64,000 nt of DNA from Variovorax paradoxus. Its GTDB lineage: Bacteria > Pseudomonadota > Gammaproteobacteria > Burkholderiales > Burkholderiaceae_C. Made by a program: the position numbers and the translations under genes. Below the pieces are notes generated by a model. That model did not search any database and was not told where the DNA came from. It saw only the letters and a program-made list of their open reading frames with translations. Shown piece after piece: positions 43,586 to 53,628 of the stretch. The stretch spans positions 186,001 to 250,000 of the forward strand of contig NZ_JAGGNU010000034.1 in assembly GCF_018614915.1 (NCBI RefSeq), read 5' to 3'. The number at the start of each line of letters is the position of its first letter. The stretch's first letter is position 1.

Positions 43586-44791
43586 CTACGCGGCCAAAGC
43601 GCCTTCCGATCGGCGCGAGCGCCACCAGACCCGGCCGAACAGCAGTCCGCCGAGCGCCAGCACGGCCGCCGCCACCAGGAGCGGCACCGTGAACGAGCCC
43701 GTGCGCTGGGCCAGCGGCGCGGCGAACACCGGGCCGAGGATCTGGCCCACGCCGTAGGAAGCGGTTGCGTAGCCGATCAGCCCGGCCGCCGCATTGCCGC
43801 GCAGCCGCCGTGCATCCCGCATCGCGAACAGGGTGATGGCGGTGAACGGCATGCCCAGCAGCAGGCTGCCGAGCGTGAAGCCCGGGATCGTCGGCCAGGC
43901 GACCGACAGCACGACGCCCAGCGCCTGGAGCCCGTACGCTGCCGCCAGCAGCAGCCGGTTGTCCCAGTGCGTCGGCGCCCGTGCGCCGATCAGGGCGCCC
44001 GGCACGATCGCCAGCCCGAACAGCGGCCAGAAGAAGTCGGGCCAGGGGGAGCCGGGCAAGGCCTGCCGTGCGATCACCGGCAGAAAGGTCGCCGTGATGA
44101 TGTAGCCGAAGCCCGCCACACCGTAGAGCGCAATCAGCCAGCGCGCGTCGCTGCGTGCGGCGGCGGACTCGGCCGCGCTGGGCGCTGCCGCCGCATCCGC
44201 CGGCGCCGCGGCGTGCGCCGCTTCGCCGTCGCCGAAGACGCGCCAGAGCAGGGCAATCGCCACCAGCGACAACAGGCCGAAGCCGATCCAGCCGGCCTCC
44301 GAACCCCAGCGCCCGACCGCGCCGCCCAGCAGGCCCGTGACCGCGATGCCGACACCCGGCCCGGTGTAGATCACGCCCTGCAGCGTCGGGGCGTGCGTTT
44401 CCGCCAGCCGACGCAGGCCCCAGCCGGAGGCGAAGACGAAGGTCCAGGCGCTCATCACGCCGGCCGCCGTGCGCAGCACGCCCCAGACGGTGAAGCCCTG
44501 CAGCAGGCCCATGCCGAGCAGTAACGCCGCGGTGGCGACCAGCCCGCCGCGCACCATGCTGGCGGGCTTGAGCCGGATCGCCGCGCAGGACAGCGCGCCG
44601 AGGAAGTAGCCGAGGTAGTTGAGGGAGGCCAGCACGCCGCCGGCCTGCAGGTCCAGCTTGCCCTCATGCAGCATGATCGGCAGCATGGGCGTGAATGCGA
44701 AGCGGCCCAGGCCCATCGCCACCGCCAAGCTGACCATGCAGGCCAGCGCAGCGCGCCAGGCCCCGCGCCGGTCCTTTCCGATCATCGACAT
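43586..44791 (-). CDS. YbfB/YjiJ-family MFS transporter
   Basis: This 401-residue, 12-helix protein has the family N-terminus WRAALACMVSLAVAMGLGRFAFTPMLPIMLHEGKLDLQAGGVLASLNYLGYFLGAL, typical of the YbfB/YjiJ branch, and the motif ASGWGLRRL near residue 120. The transported substrate is unknown. It lies 20 bp downstream of yejF on the same strand and is followed by a strong terminator, so it is probably the last gene of that transcription unit. Confidence 0.87.
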   Translation of the reverse strand: MSMIGKDRRGAWRAALACMVSLAVAMGLGRFAFTPMLPIMLHEGKLDLQAGGVLASLNYLGYFLGALSCAAIRLKPASMVRGGLVATAALLLGMGLLQGFTVWGVLRTAAGVMSAWTFVFASGWGLRRLAETHAPTLQGVIYTGPGVGIAVTGLLGGAVGRWGSEAGWIGFGLLSLVAIALLWRVFGDGEAAHAAAPADAAAAPSAAESAAARSDARWLIALYGVAGFGYIITATFLPVIARQALPGSPWPDFFWPLFGLAIVPGALIGARAPTHWDNRLLLAAAYGLQALGVVLSVAWPTIPGFTLGSLLLGMPFTAITLFAMRDARRLRGNAAAGLIGYATASYGVGQILGPVFAAPLAQRTGSFTVPLLVAAAVLALGGLLFGRVWWRSRRSEGALAA

Positions 44792-44811
44792 TCCACGCTC
44801 TCCGGATTTCT

Positions 44812-46427
<1,616 letters not shown>

Positions 46428-46431
<4 letters not shown>

Positions 46432-47468
46432 TTCTCGGCCTTGCGCGGATCGAGCGCATCGCGCAGCGCGTCGCCCATGAAAGTCAGCAGCATCAGCGTG
46501 AGCACCAGCACCCCGAAGGTCGACAGCGAGATCCACCAGGCGTCGATGTTGGCCTTGCCCTGGCTCAGCAGCTCGCCGAGCGACGGCGTTCCCGGCGGCA
46601 CGCCCAGGCCCAGAAAATCGAGCGAGGTGAGCGCGAGGATCGCCGCGCTCATGCGAAAGGGCAGGAAGGTGACGACCGGCACCATGCTGTTGGGCAGGAT
46701 GTGGCGCCACATGATCTGCAGGTTGCCGACGCCGAGCGCGCGCGCGGCGCGCACGTAGTCCATCTGCCGGTTGCGCAGGAACTCGGCGCGCACGTAGTCC
46801 GACAGGCCCATCCAGCCGAACAGGCTCAGGAGGATCAGCAGCAGCGCGACACTGGGGGCGAACACGGCGCTGAAGATGATCAGCAGGTACAGCTCGGGCA
46901 TCGAGCCCCAGATCTCGATGAAGCGCTGGAAGGCCAGATCGGTCTTGCCGCCGAAGAAGCCCTGGATCGCGCCGGTGACGATGCCCAGCACCACGCCGAT
47001 AAAGGTCAGGGCCAGCGCGAACAGCACGCTCACGCGAAAGCCGTAGATCAGCTGGGCCAGCAGATCGCGGCCGCGATCGTCGCTGCCGAAGAAGTTTTCG
47101 CCGGAAGGTGCCGCCGGGTTCGGCGACTTCGCGAAGTAGTTGAGCGTCTTGGGGCCGTAGGGATTGGGCGCGTAGATCGCCCAGTTGCTGCCTTGCGTGA
47201 TGCGCTCCCGGATGAAGGGGTCGAGGTAGTCGGCCGGCGTCTCGAAGTCGCCGCCGAAGGTCTTCTCGGAATAGTCGCGCACCACCGGGAAATAGGTCCG
47301 CCCTTCGTAGCGCACCACCAGCGGCCTGTCGGTCGAGAGCATTTCGGCGAACAGGCTCAGCACCACGAGGACGCAGAAGAGCACCAGGCTCCAGAAGCCC
47401 AGCCGGTTGCGCTTGAAGCGCAGCCAGGCGCGACGCCCGGGCGAGATGGTGGCGGGTCGGCTAGTCAA
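46428..47468 (-). CDS. yejE: ABC transporter permease YejE
   Basis: This 346-residue permease starts with a basic stretch (SPGRRAWLRFKRNRLGFWSLVLFCVLVVLSLFAEML), has the long periplasmic loop typical of YejE (YFPVVRDYSEKTFGGDFETPADYLDPFIRE...GSNWAIYAPNPYGPKTLNYF), and then five membrane helices with the EAA-like coupling loop DYVRAARALGVGNLQIMWRHILPNSMVP. It forms the channel with YejB. It overlaps yejB by 8 bp and yejF by 4 bp. Confidence 0.92.
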
Positions 47469-48495
47469 ACTTCACCCTCGGATCGACCAGGACGTAGCAG
47501 AGATCGGAGATCAGCTTGGTGACGAGCCCGATCAGCGTGAACAGATAAAGGGTTCCCAGCACCACCGGGTAGTCGCGCCGGATCACGCTCTCGTAGCTCA
47601 GGAGGCCGAGCCCGTCGAGCGAGAACAGGGTCTCGATCAGCAGCGACCCGGTGAAGAAGGCGCCGATGAAGGCGGCCGGAAAGCCGGTGATGATCGGGAT
47701 CAGCGCGTTGCGGAACACGTGCTTCCACAGCACCTGGCGTTCGGCCAGGCCCTTGGCGCGCGCGGTCAGCACGTATTGCTTGCGGATCTCCTCGAGAAAG
47801 GAGTTCTTGGTCAGCATCGCGGTCACCGCAAAGCTGCCGAGCACCATCGCCGTGACGGGCAGCGCGATATGCCACAGGTAGTCGACCACCTTGGCGCCCC
47901 AGTTCAGGCTGTCCCAGTTGGGCGAGGTCAGGCCGCGCAGCGGGAACCACTGCAGCTGCCCGCCGAAGATCACCAGCAGCGCGACGCCGAGCACGAAACC
48001 CGGAATGGCATAGCCGACCAGCACGATCAGGGTGGTGACGAAATCGAATCGCGAGCCCGCCCGCACGGCCTTCGCCACGCCGAGCGGCACCGCGATGAGA
48101 TAGCTGATGAAGAAGGTCCACAAGCCGAGGCTGATGGACACCGGCAGCTTCTCCTTGACCAGTTGCCACACGTCCTTGTGCTGGTAGAAGCTGGTGCCCA
48201 GATCGAAGCGTGCGAAGGACTTCAGCATCAGCCAGAAGCGCTCGACGGGGGGTTTGTCGAAACCGTAGAGCTTCTTGATCTCCTCGATGCGCTTCTCGTC
48301 GAGTCCCTGCCGGCCGCGGTAGCCGGCGCCGGAACTGGCCGCGCGCTCGCCGCCCGAGTCGCGGCCCTGCAGCTGCGCCACCATCTGCTCCACCGGGCCG
48401 CCCGGCACGAACTGCACCGTGACGAAGGTCAAGAGCAGCACGCCGAACAGCGTGGGCACCATCAGCAGCAGGCGTTTGAGGATGTAGCTGGCCAT
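47461..48495 (-). CDS. yejB: ABC transporter permease YejB
   Basis: This 344-residue permease has the DppB/OppB-like N-terminus (MASYILKRLLLMVPTLFGVLLLTFVTVQFVPGGPVEQMVAQL). A YejB-specific insertion follows (GRDSGGERAASSGAGYRGRQGLDEKRIEEIKKLYGFDKPPVERFWLMLKSFARFDLGTSFYQHKDV), and the coupling loop is RKQYVLTARAKGLAERQVLWKHVFRNALIPI. It lies 7 bp after yejA and overlaps yejE by 8 bp. Confidence 0.93.
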   Translation of the reverse strand: MASYILKRLLLMVPTLFGVLLLTFVTVQFVPGGPVEQMVAQLQGRDSGGERAASSGAGYRGRQGLDEKRIEEIKKLYGFDKPPVERFWLMLKSFARFDLGTSFYQHKDVWQLVKEKLPVSISLGLWTFFISYLIAVPLGVAKAVRAGSRFDFVTTLIVLVGYAIPGFVLGVALLVIFGGQLQWFPLRGLTSPNWDSLNWGAKVVDYLWHIALPVTAMVLGSFAVTAMLTKNSFLEEIRKQYVLTARAKGLAERQVLWKHVFRNALIPIITGFPAAFIGAFFTGSLLIETLFSLDGLGLLSYESVIRRDYPVVLGTLYLFTLIGLVTKLISDLCYVLVDPRVKFD

Positions 48496-48502
48496 GGCGG
48501 TC

Positions 48503-50299
48503 TTATTTGTTGACGGGCGATGCCCACCAGGTGCTCATGGCCCAGGTGTCGGCCTGGTAGTAAGGCGGTATCACCTCGGGCAGCACGAAAGGCCGCGGCC
48601 GGTAACCGATCAGGAAGGCGTCACCGTAGTACTGCGGCACCGAGTAGTAGCCATGCGAGAGCACGCGGTCGAGCGCGCGCATCGCAGCGCTCAGCTCGGG
48701 CCGCGTGGCGGCGCCGACCACCTTCTGCAGGAGCGCGTCGATCGCCGGATCGGCAATGCCCCAGATGTTCGAGGAGCCGTGCGTGGCAGCCGCCTTGGAG
48801 CCGAAGAACTCCAGCAGCTCACCGCCGGGGGCTGTGGTGCCAGGCAGCCGTACGGAGGTCATCTCGAACTCGAAATTGTCCATGCGCTGCTGCGAGAGCG
48901 AGAAGTCCACCGTGCGAAAGCTCATCTGGATGCCGAGCTTCTGCAGCGCCGTCTGGAACGGCGTCGCGACGCGGATCAGCGAAGGCTGGTCGTTCAGGAA
49001 TTCGATCGTGAAGACCTCGTTCTTTTCATTGCGCAGCGCACCGTCGCGGTAGGTCCAGCCTGCCTCGGCCAGCAGCGTCCGCGCCCGGCGCAAGTTCTCC
49101 CGCAGGCTGCCGGGCGGCGCAGTGCTCGGAGAGATCACGGCGGGGCCGAAGACCTCGGGCCGAAGCTTGGCACGAAGCGGCTCGAGCAGCGCCAGTTCGT
49201 CCGGCTTGGGCAAGCCTTCAGCATGGAACTCGCTGTTCGGGTAGTAGCCCTGCACCCGCTTGTACAGCCCATAGAAGAGCTGCTTGTTGAGCCACTCGAA
49301 ATCCATCGCCAGGCCGATCGCCTGCCGCACCCGGATGTCCTTGAATTTGGGGTTGCGCAGGTTGAACACGTAGCCCTGGAAGTCGCCCGGGTTCTTGTTT
49401 TCGAATGCGCGCTTCAGGATCTCGCCGGAGGTGAACTGCTTGCCCGTGTATTGGCGCGCCCAGTTGCGCGAGGTGAACTCGCGCATGAAGTCGTACTCGC
49501 CGGCCTTCAGCCCTTCGAAGCGCGAGGTGTCGTCCAGGTAGATTTTGAAGGTGACGCGGTCGAAGTTGTAGAGGCCTTTTCGCACCGGAAGCCCGGCGCC
49601 CCAATAGTTGGGGTCGCGCGCGTAGGTGATGTCGCGGCCCATGCGGGGATTCGCGACCTTGTAGGGGCCCGAAGCGATCGGCACCTCGGTCGTGACCTGG
49701 TCGAAAGGCTTGCCGGCGCCCCAGGCGCGGCTGAAGACCGCCATCCCGCCCACGACCAGCGGCAGCTCGGGGTTGGGATTGGCGAAGTCGAAGCGCACAG
49801 TTCGCTCGTCGATGGCCTTGGCGCCTTTCACCTCGGCATAGATCGTGCGGAACTGGGGTGCTGCCAACGGCCCGGTGAGCGTGGTGAAGGAATGCACGAC
49901 ATCGGCCGCGAGCACCGGCGAGCCGTCGTTGAAGCGCGCCTTCGGATGGAGGCGAAAGGTGGCCGAGCGCTTGTCCGGCGCCACCTCGACGTCTTCGGCC
50001 AGGAGCCCGTAGGCGGTCGTCGGCTCCTCCGAGTTGCCGGTCAAGAGGCTCTCGAACATCAGGGGTCCCATGCCGTACGGCGCAGTGCCCTTGAGCGTGA
50101 ACGGGTTGAACTTGTCGAAGTTGGTGGGCCGCGTGGGCGGCACCATGCGGATCTCGCCGCCCTTGGGCGCGTTCGGGTTCACATAGCTGAAGTGGGTGAA
50201 ACCGGGCGCGTACTTGACGTCGCCGAACTGTGCGTAAGCATGGGCAGCCCATGAGGGGGCTGCCGAGAGTGCCAACACCAGAAGCAGCCAAGCTCGCAT
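48503..50299 (-). CDS. yejA: ABC transporter substrate-binding protein YejA
   Basis: This 598-residue periplasmic receptor has a signal peptide ([21 protein letters not shown]). It belongs to the extracellular solute-binding family 5 (peptide) with the YejA-like motifs [51 protein letters not shown] and [20 protein letters not shown]. It binds peptides or peptide-like compounds for YejBEF. The start at 50299 is preferred to longer upstream alternatives because of the signal peptide. It heads the yejABEF operon and is divergent from fabI across 37 bp. Confidence 0.9.
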   Translation of the reverse strand: MRAWLLLVLALSAAPSWAAHAYAQFGDVKYAPGFTHFSYVNPNAPKGGEIRMVPPTRPTNFDKFNPFTLKGTAPYGMGPLMFESLLTGNSEEPTTAYGLLAEDVEVAPDKRSATFRLHPKARFNDGSPVLAADVVHSFTTLTGPLAAPQFRTIYAEVKGAKAIDERTVRFDFANPNPELPLVVGGMAVFSRAWGAGKPFDQVTTEVPIASGPYKVANPRMGRDITYARDPNYWGAGLPVRKGLYNFDRVTFKIYLDDTSRFEGLKAGEYDFMREFTSRNWARQYTGKQFTSGEILKRAFENKNPGDFQGYVFNLRNPKFKDIRVRQAIGLAMDFEWLNKQLFYGLYKRVQGYYPNSEFHAEGLPKPDELALLEPLRAKLRPEVFGPAVISPSTAPPGSLRENLRRARTLLAEAGWTYRDGALRNEKNEVFTIEFLNDQPSLIRVATPFQTALQKLGIQMSFRTVDFSLSQQRMDNFEFEMTSVRLPGTTAPGGELLEFFGSKAAATHGSSNIWGIADPAIDALLQKVVGAATRPELSAAMRALDRVLSHGYYSVPQYYGDAFLIGYRPRPFVLPEVIPPYYQADTWAMSTWWASPVNK

Positions 50300-50336
50300 G
50301 CGAGAATTCTGCACAAGATTTTCACGAGGTCGCTTT

Positions 50337-51131
50337 ATGGGCTTTCTTTCCGGCAAAAAATTCCTGATCACCGGCGTGCTGAGCAATCGCTCCATTGCCT
50401 ATGGCATCGCCAAGGCCTGCCGCCAACAGGGCGCCGAACTCGCATTCAGCTATGTCGGCGAACGCTTCAAGGATCGCATCACCGAGTTCGCGGCCGACTT
50501 CGATTCGAAGCTGGTCTTCGACTGCGACGTGGGCGACGACGCCCAGATCGCCAAGCTCTTCACTGATCTCTCCCAGACCTGGCCCACCTTCGACGGCTTC
50601 GTCCACAGCATCGGATTCGCGCCGCGCGAGGCGATCGCCGGCGACTTCCTCGACGGCCTCTCGCGCGAGGCCTTCAAGGTCGCGCACGACATCAGCGCCT
50701 ACAGCTTCCCGGCGATGGCCAAGGCGGCCCTGCCCTACCTCAACGACAAGTCGGCACTGCTCACGCTGACCTACCTGGGCGCGCTGCGCGTGCTGCCCAA
50801 CTACAACACCATGGGCCTGGCCAAGGCTTCGCTCGAGGCTTCGGTGCGCTACCTTGCCGAGTCGCTGGGTCCCAAGGGCATGCGCGTGAACGGCATCAGC
50901 GCCGGCCCGATCAAGACGCTGGCCGCCAGCGGCATCAAGGGCTTCGGCAAGATTCTCTCGGTGGTGGCCGAGGTGTCGCCGATCCGTCGCAACGTGACCA
51001 TCGAGGAAGTGGGCAACGTGGCCGCTTTCCTGATGAGCGACCTCGCCAGCGGCGTGACCGCCGAGATCACCTACGTCGACGGCGGCTTCAGCCACGTCGT
51101 AGGCGGCATCGCCGAGCCGGCGGGCGCCTGA
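50337..51131 (+). CDS. fabI: Enoyl-[acyl-carrier-protein] reductase (NADH), FabI
   Basis: This 264-residue short-chain dehydrogenase catalyses the last step of each fatty-acid elongation cycle. The dinucleotide-binding loop is [13 protein letters not shown], and the catalytic residues Y146, Y156 and K163 ([21 protein letters not shown]) are at the same positions as in E. coli FabI, so the protein should be the triclosan-sensitive type. ATG at 50337 gives [14 protein letters not shown]. It is divergent from yejA, and the ligE gene follows 10 bp later. Confidence 0.96.
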   Translation: MGFLSGKKFLITGVLSNRSIAYGIAKACRQQGAELAFSYVGERFKDRITEFAADFDSKLVFDCDVGDDAQIAKLFTDLSQTWPTFDGFVHSIGFAPREAIAGDFLDGLSREAFKVAHDISAYSFPAMAKAALPYLNDKSALLTLTYLGALRVLPNYNTMGLAKASLEASVRYLAESLGPKGMRVNGISAGPIKTLAASGIKGFGKILSVVAEVSPIRRNVTIEEVGNVAAFLMSDLASGVTAEITYVDGGFSHVVGGIAEPAGA

Positions 51132-51141
51132 TCCGACGCCC

Positions 51142-51996
51142 GTGCTGACGCGCCGCTCGCTGCTGGCCGCTGCGGGCGCCCTCGCGCTCGGACCCTCGCT
51201 CGCCTTCGCCAAGCCCGCCGCGCCGGCGCTGATGCTGGCCGATGTCTATCGGCGCGGCATGCCGCTCGAGGACTACTGGGTCAGCGAGAAGTACGACGGC
51301 GTGCGCGGCTACTGGGACGGCAGGCAGCTCTGGACGCGCGGCGGCGAGCGCGTTTTCGCACCTTCATGGTTCATTGCAGCCCTGCCCGCCACACCGATGG
51401 ACGGCGAACTGTGGGTCGGCCGCGGCCGCTTCGCGCAGGCGGTGTCCACGGTGCGCAGCCAGACGCCGAACGACGCGGCATGGCACGAGATGCGCTTCAT
51501 GGTTTTCGACCTCCCAGCCCAGCCCGGTGATTTCACGGCACGCCTCGCGACGCTCCGAAAGTTGCTGCCCCTGACCGACGCACCCTGGATCGTGCCGGTG
51601 CCGCAGTTGCGGGCGTCGACGCATGCGGCCCTGCAGGCGCTGCTCGACAAGACGGTGCGCATGGGCGGCGAAGGGCTGATGCTGCATCGCGGTTCGGCGC
51701 TCTACCGCGCCGAACGCAACGCCGACCTGCTCAAGGTCAAGCCCTTCGACGACGCCGATGCGCGCGTGCTCGCGCACGTGCCCGGCCGCGGCAAACACGC
51801 GGGCCGCATGGGCGCGCTGCTGGTCGAGACGCCCGAAGGCAAGCGCTTCAAGCTCGGCGGCGGCTTCAGCGATGCCCAGCGCGAGACGCCGCCGACCATC
51901 GGCAGCTGGGTGAGCTATCGCTACAACGGCACGAACCCCGGCGGCCTGCCGAGGTTCGCGCGCTTCCTGCGGGTGCGCGGAGACCTCGCGTCCTGA
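51142..51996 (+). CDS. Periplasmic ATP-dependent DNA ligase, Lig E type
   Basis: This 284-residue minimal DNA ligase has an N-terminal signal peptide (MLTRRSLLAAAGALALGPSLAFAK), consistent with export, possibly by Tat because of the RRSLL motif. The nucleotidyl-transfer lysine is K50 in SEKYDGVRG (motif I), followed by GELWVGRGRF (motif III region), GGEGLMLHRGSALY (motif IV), LLKVKPF (motif V), and a short OB-fold. No large extra domains are present. The GTG start at 51142 follows fabI by 10 bp. Lig E proteins seal nicks in DNA and are thought to act on extracellular or incoming DNA. Confidence 0.85.
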   Translation: MLTRRSLLAAAGALALGPSLAFAKPAAPALMLADVYRRGMPLEDYWVSEKYDGVRGYWDGRQLWTRGGERVFAPSWFIAALPATPMDGELWVGRGRFAQAVSTVRSQTPNDAAWHEMRFMVFDLPAQPGDFTARLATLRKLLPLTDAPWIVPVPQLRASTHAALQALLDKTVRMGGEGLMLHRGSALYRAERNADLLKVKPFDDADARVLAHVPGRGKHAGRMGALLVETPEGKRFKLGGGFSDAQRETPPTIGSWVSYRYNGTNPGGLPRFARFLRVRGDLAS

Positions 51997-52017
51997 AGCC
52001 TCCCGCGTGCCGCTGCC

Positions 52018-52575
52018 TTACTTCGGCAGCAGCACCTTGTCGACGACGTGGATCACGCCGTTGGACTGGTACACGTCAGCCGTGCTCACGGTGGCCCAGC
52101 CGCCGTTCTCGTCGCCGACCATGATCTTGCCGCCGCTCGCCTTGGCCGTCAGCGTGCCGCCGGCCACGGTCTTGAGCGTGGCCATGCCTTTGCCGTCCAT
52201 GATCTGCCCGCCGAGCGCGGCCGCGTCCAGCTTGCCGGGGACCACGTGGTAGGTCAGGACGCTCGTGAGCTTGCCCTTGTTCTCTGGCTTCAGCAGCGTT
52301 TCGACCGTGCCCGCGGGCAAGCCAGCGAAGGCCGTATTGGTCGGCGCGAACACCGTGAACGGGCCCGGCCCCTTGAGGGTCTCGACCAGGCCCGCGGCCT
52401 TGACGGCGGCAACCAGCGTGGTGTGGTCCCTGGAATTGACGGCGTTGTCGATGATGTCCTTGGTGGCGAACATCGGCGCGCCGCCGACCATGACTTGCGC
52501 CACGGCCGAGGCCGCGCCGGCAGCCATCGCTACGGCCAGGGCGAGGGAGGCAAAACGGTGGGATCTGGGGTTCAT
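52018..52575 (-). CDS. Fasciclin-domain exported protein
   Basis: This 185-residue protein has a signal peptide (MNPRSHRFASLALAVAMAAGAASAVAQ) and a single FAS1 fold: DIIDNAVNSRDHTTLVAAVKAAGLVETLKGPGPFTVFAPTNTAFAGLPAGT, LTSVLTYHVVPGKLDAAAL and NGVIHVVDKVLLPK. Fasciclin domains mediate adhesion or extracellular interactions, and in bacteria single-domain forms are often secreted with unknown function. ATG at 52575 is chosen for the signal peptide. It converges on the ligE gene (21 bp). Confidence 0.9.
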   Translation of the reverse strand: MNPRSHRFASLALAVAMAAGAASAVAQVMVGGAPMFATKDIIDNAVNSRDHTTLVAAVKAAGLVETLKGPGPFTVFAPTNTAFAGLPAGTVETLLKPENKGKLTSVLTYHVVPGKLDAAALGGQIMDGKGMATLKTVAGGTLTAKASGGKIMVGDENGGWATVSTADVYQSNGVIHVVDKVLLPK

Positions 52576-52737
52576 GAAAGGCTCCTGTGGGTTTGAAACC
52601 GCCGCAGAAAGCGCGACGGCTGCAACCAATACGGGAAGCTCGCCAAAGCGGATTCAATGCACCGCGCGCGATGCCGCGCTTCAGTTGGCTTGCGCAGTGC
52701 CCTACGATCGCCGCATGCGCAAGTCGAACCCTTCACG

Positions 52738-53607
52738 GTGACGTTGACCGGACCAATCGTCCTGGCCGTGCTGTGCGGCGCCTTGCTCCATGCCGGGTGG
52801 AACGCACTGATCAAGGCAGGCCTCGACAAGCCGCTCGACACCGCGCTGGTCCACAGCCTCGGCATCTTCGTCGCGATTCCGCTCTTGGTGCTGACCGGCC
52901 TTCCGGCACCCGCCGCATGGCCCTTCATGGCTGCATCGCTCGCGATCCACCTCGGCTACTACATCACGCTGGCCGGCGCCTACAAGCACGGAGACCTCGG
53001 CCTGACCTACCCGGTCATGCGAGGCTGCGCGCCCCTCATGGTGGCGATCGGCAGCATGGTCTTCATCGGCGAAGGCATCTCGGCCGCGGCCTGGGCCGGG
53101 GTGGCCATTCTCTGCGCCGGGGTCGTCGTGCTCGGTCTCTCGCGCGCGGCCCTGCAGGGCGGCGATGAAGCGCGGCGGCGCAAGGCGCTGGGCTTCGCAT
53201 TCGCCAACGCCGCCATCATCGCGCTCTATACGGTGATCGACGGCATCGGCGTGCGCCTCTCGGGCAACGCGTTGGCCTATGTGGCAGGCTTGTTCGTGTT
53301 CGACGGCATCCCGTACCTGCTGCTGGTGCTCTGGCGGCGGCCGGGCCAGCGCCGTGCCGCGCTGGCCTACATGGCGGGGCGATGGCCGGTCGCGATGATC
53401 GGCACCCTCGCCTCTCTGGCGAGCTACGGCATCGCGCTATGGGCCATGACGCGCGCGCCGGTCGCAGTCGTCGCGGCGCTGCGCGAGACCTCGGTGCTGT
53501 TCGCCGCGCTGATCGGCACCCTCTTCCTGCGCGAGGCCTTCGGCTGGCAGCGCGCCGCCGGCACCTTGGTCATCGTGGCCGGCGTGATGATCCTGCGCCT
53601 GGGCTGA
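52738..53607 (+). CDS. EamA-family (DMT) transporter
   Basis: This 289-residue protein has ten hydrophobic helices in two EamA repeats (LTGPIVLAVLCGALLHAGWNALIKAGLDKPLDTAL, and ALGFAFANAAIIALYTVIDGIGVRLSGNALAYVAGLF). The motif GDLGLTYPVMRGCAPLMVAIGSMVFIGEG is typical. The substrate is unknown. GTG at 52738 is taken as start since it lies shortly before the first helix; the frame is open 27 codons upstream. It converges on the decarboxylase gene with a 21-bp gap. Confidence 0.83.
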   Translation: MTLTGPIVLAVLCGALLHAGWNALIKAGLDKPLDTALVHSLGIFVAIPLLVLTGLPAPAAWPFMAASLAIHLGYYITLAGAYKHGDLGLTYPVMRGCAPLMVAIGSMVFIGEGISAAAWAGVAILCAGVVVLGLSRAALQGGDEARRRKALGFAFANAAIIALYTVIDGIGVRLSGNALAYVAGLFVFDGIPYLLLVLWRRPGQRRAALAYMAGRWPVAMIGTLASLASYGIALWAMTRAPVAVVAALRETSVLFAALIGTLFLREAFGWQRAAGTLVIVAGVMILRLG

Positions 53608-53628
53608 GCCCCGGACGCAGCCGCCACT

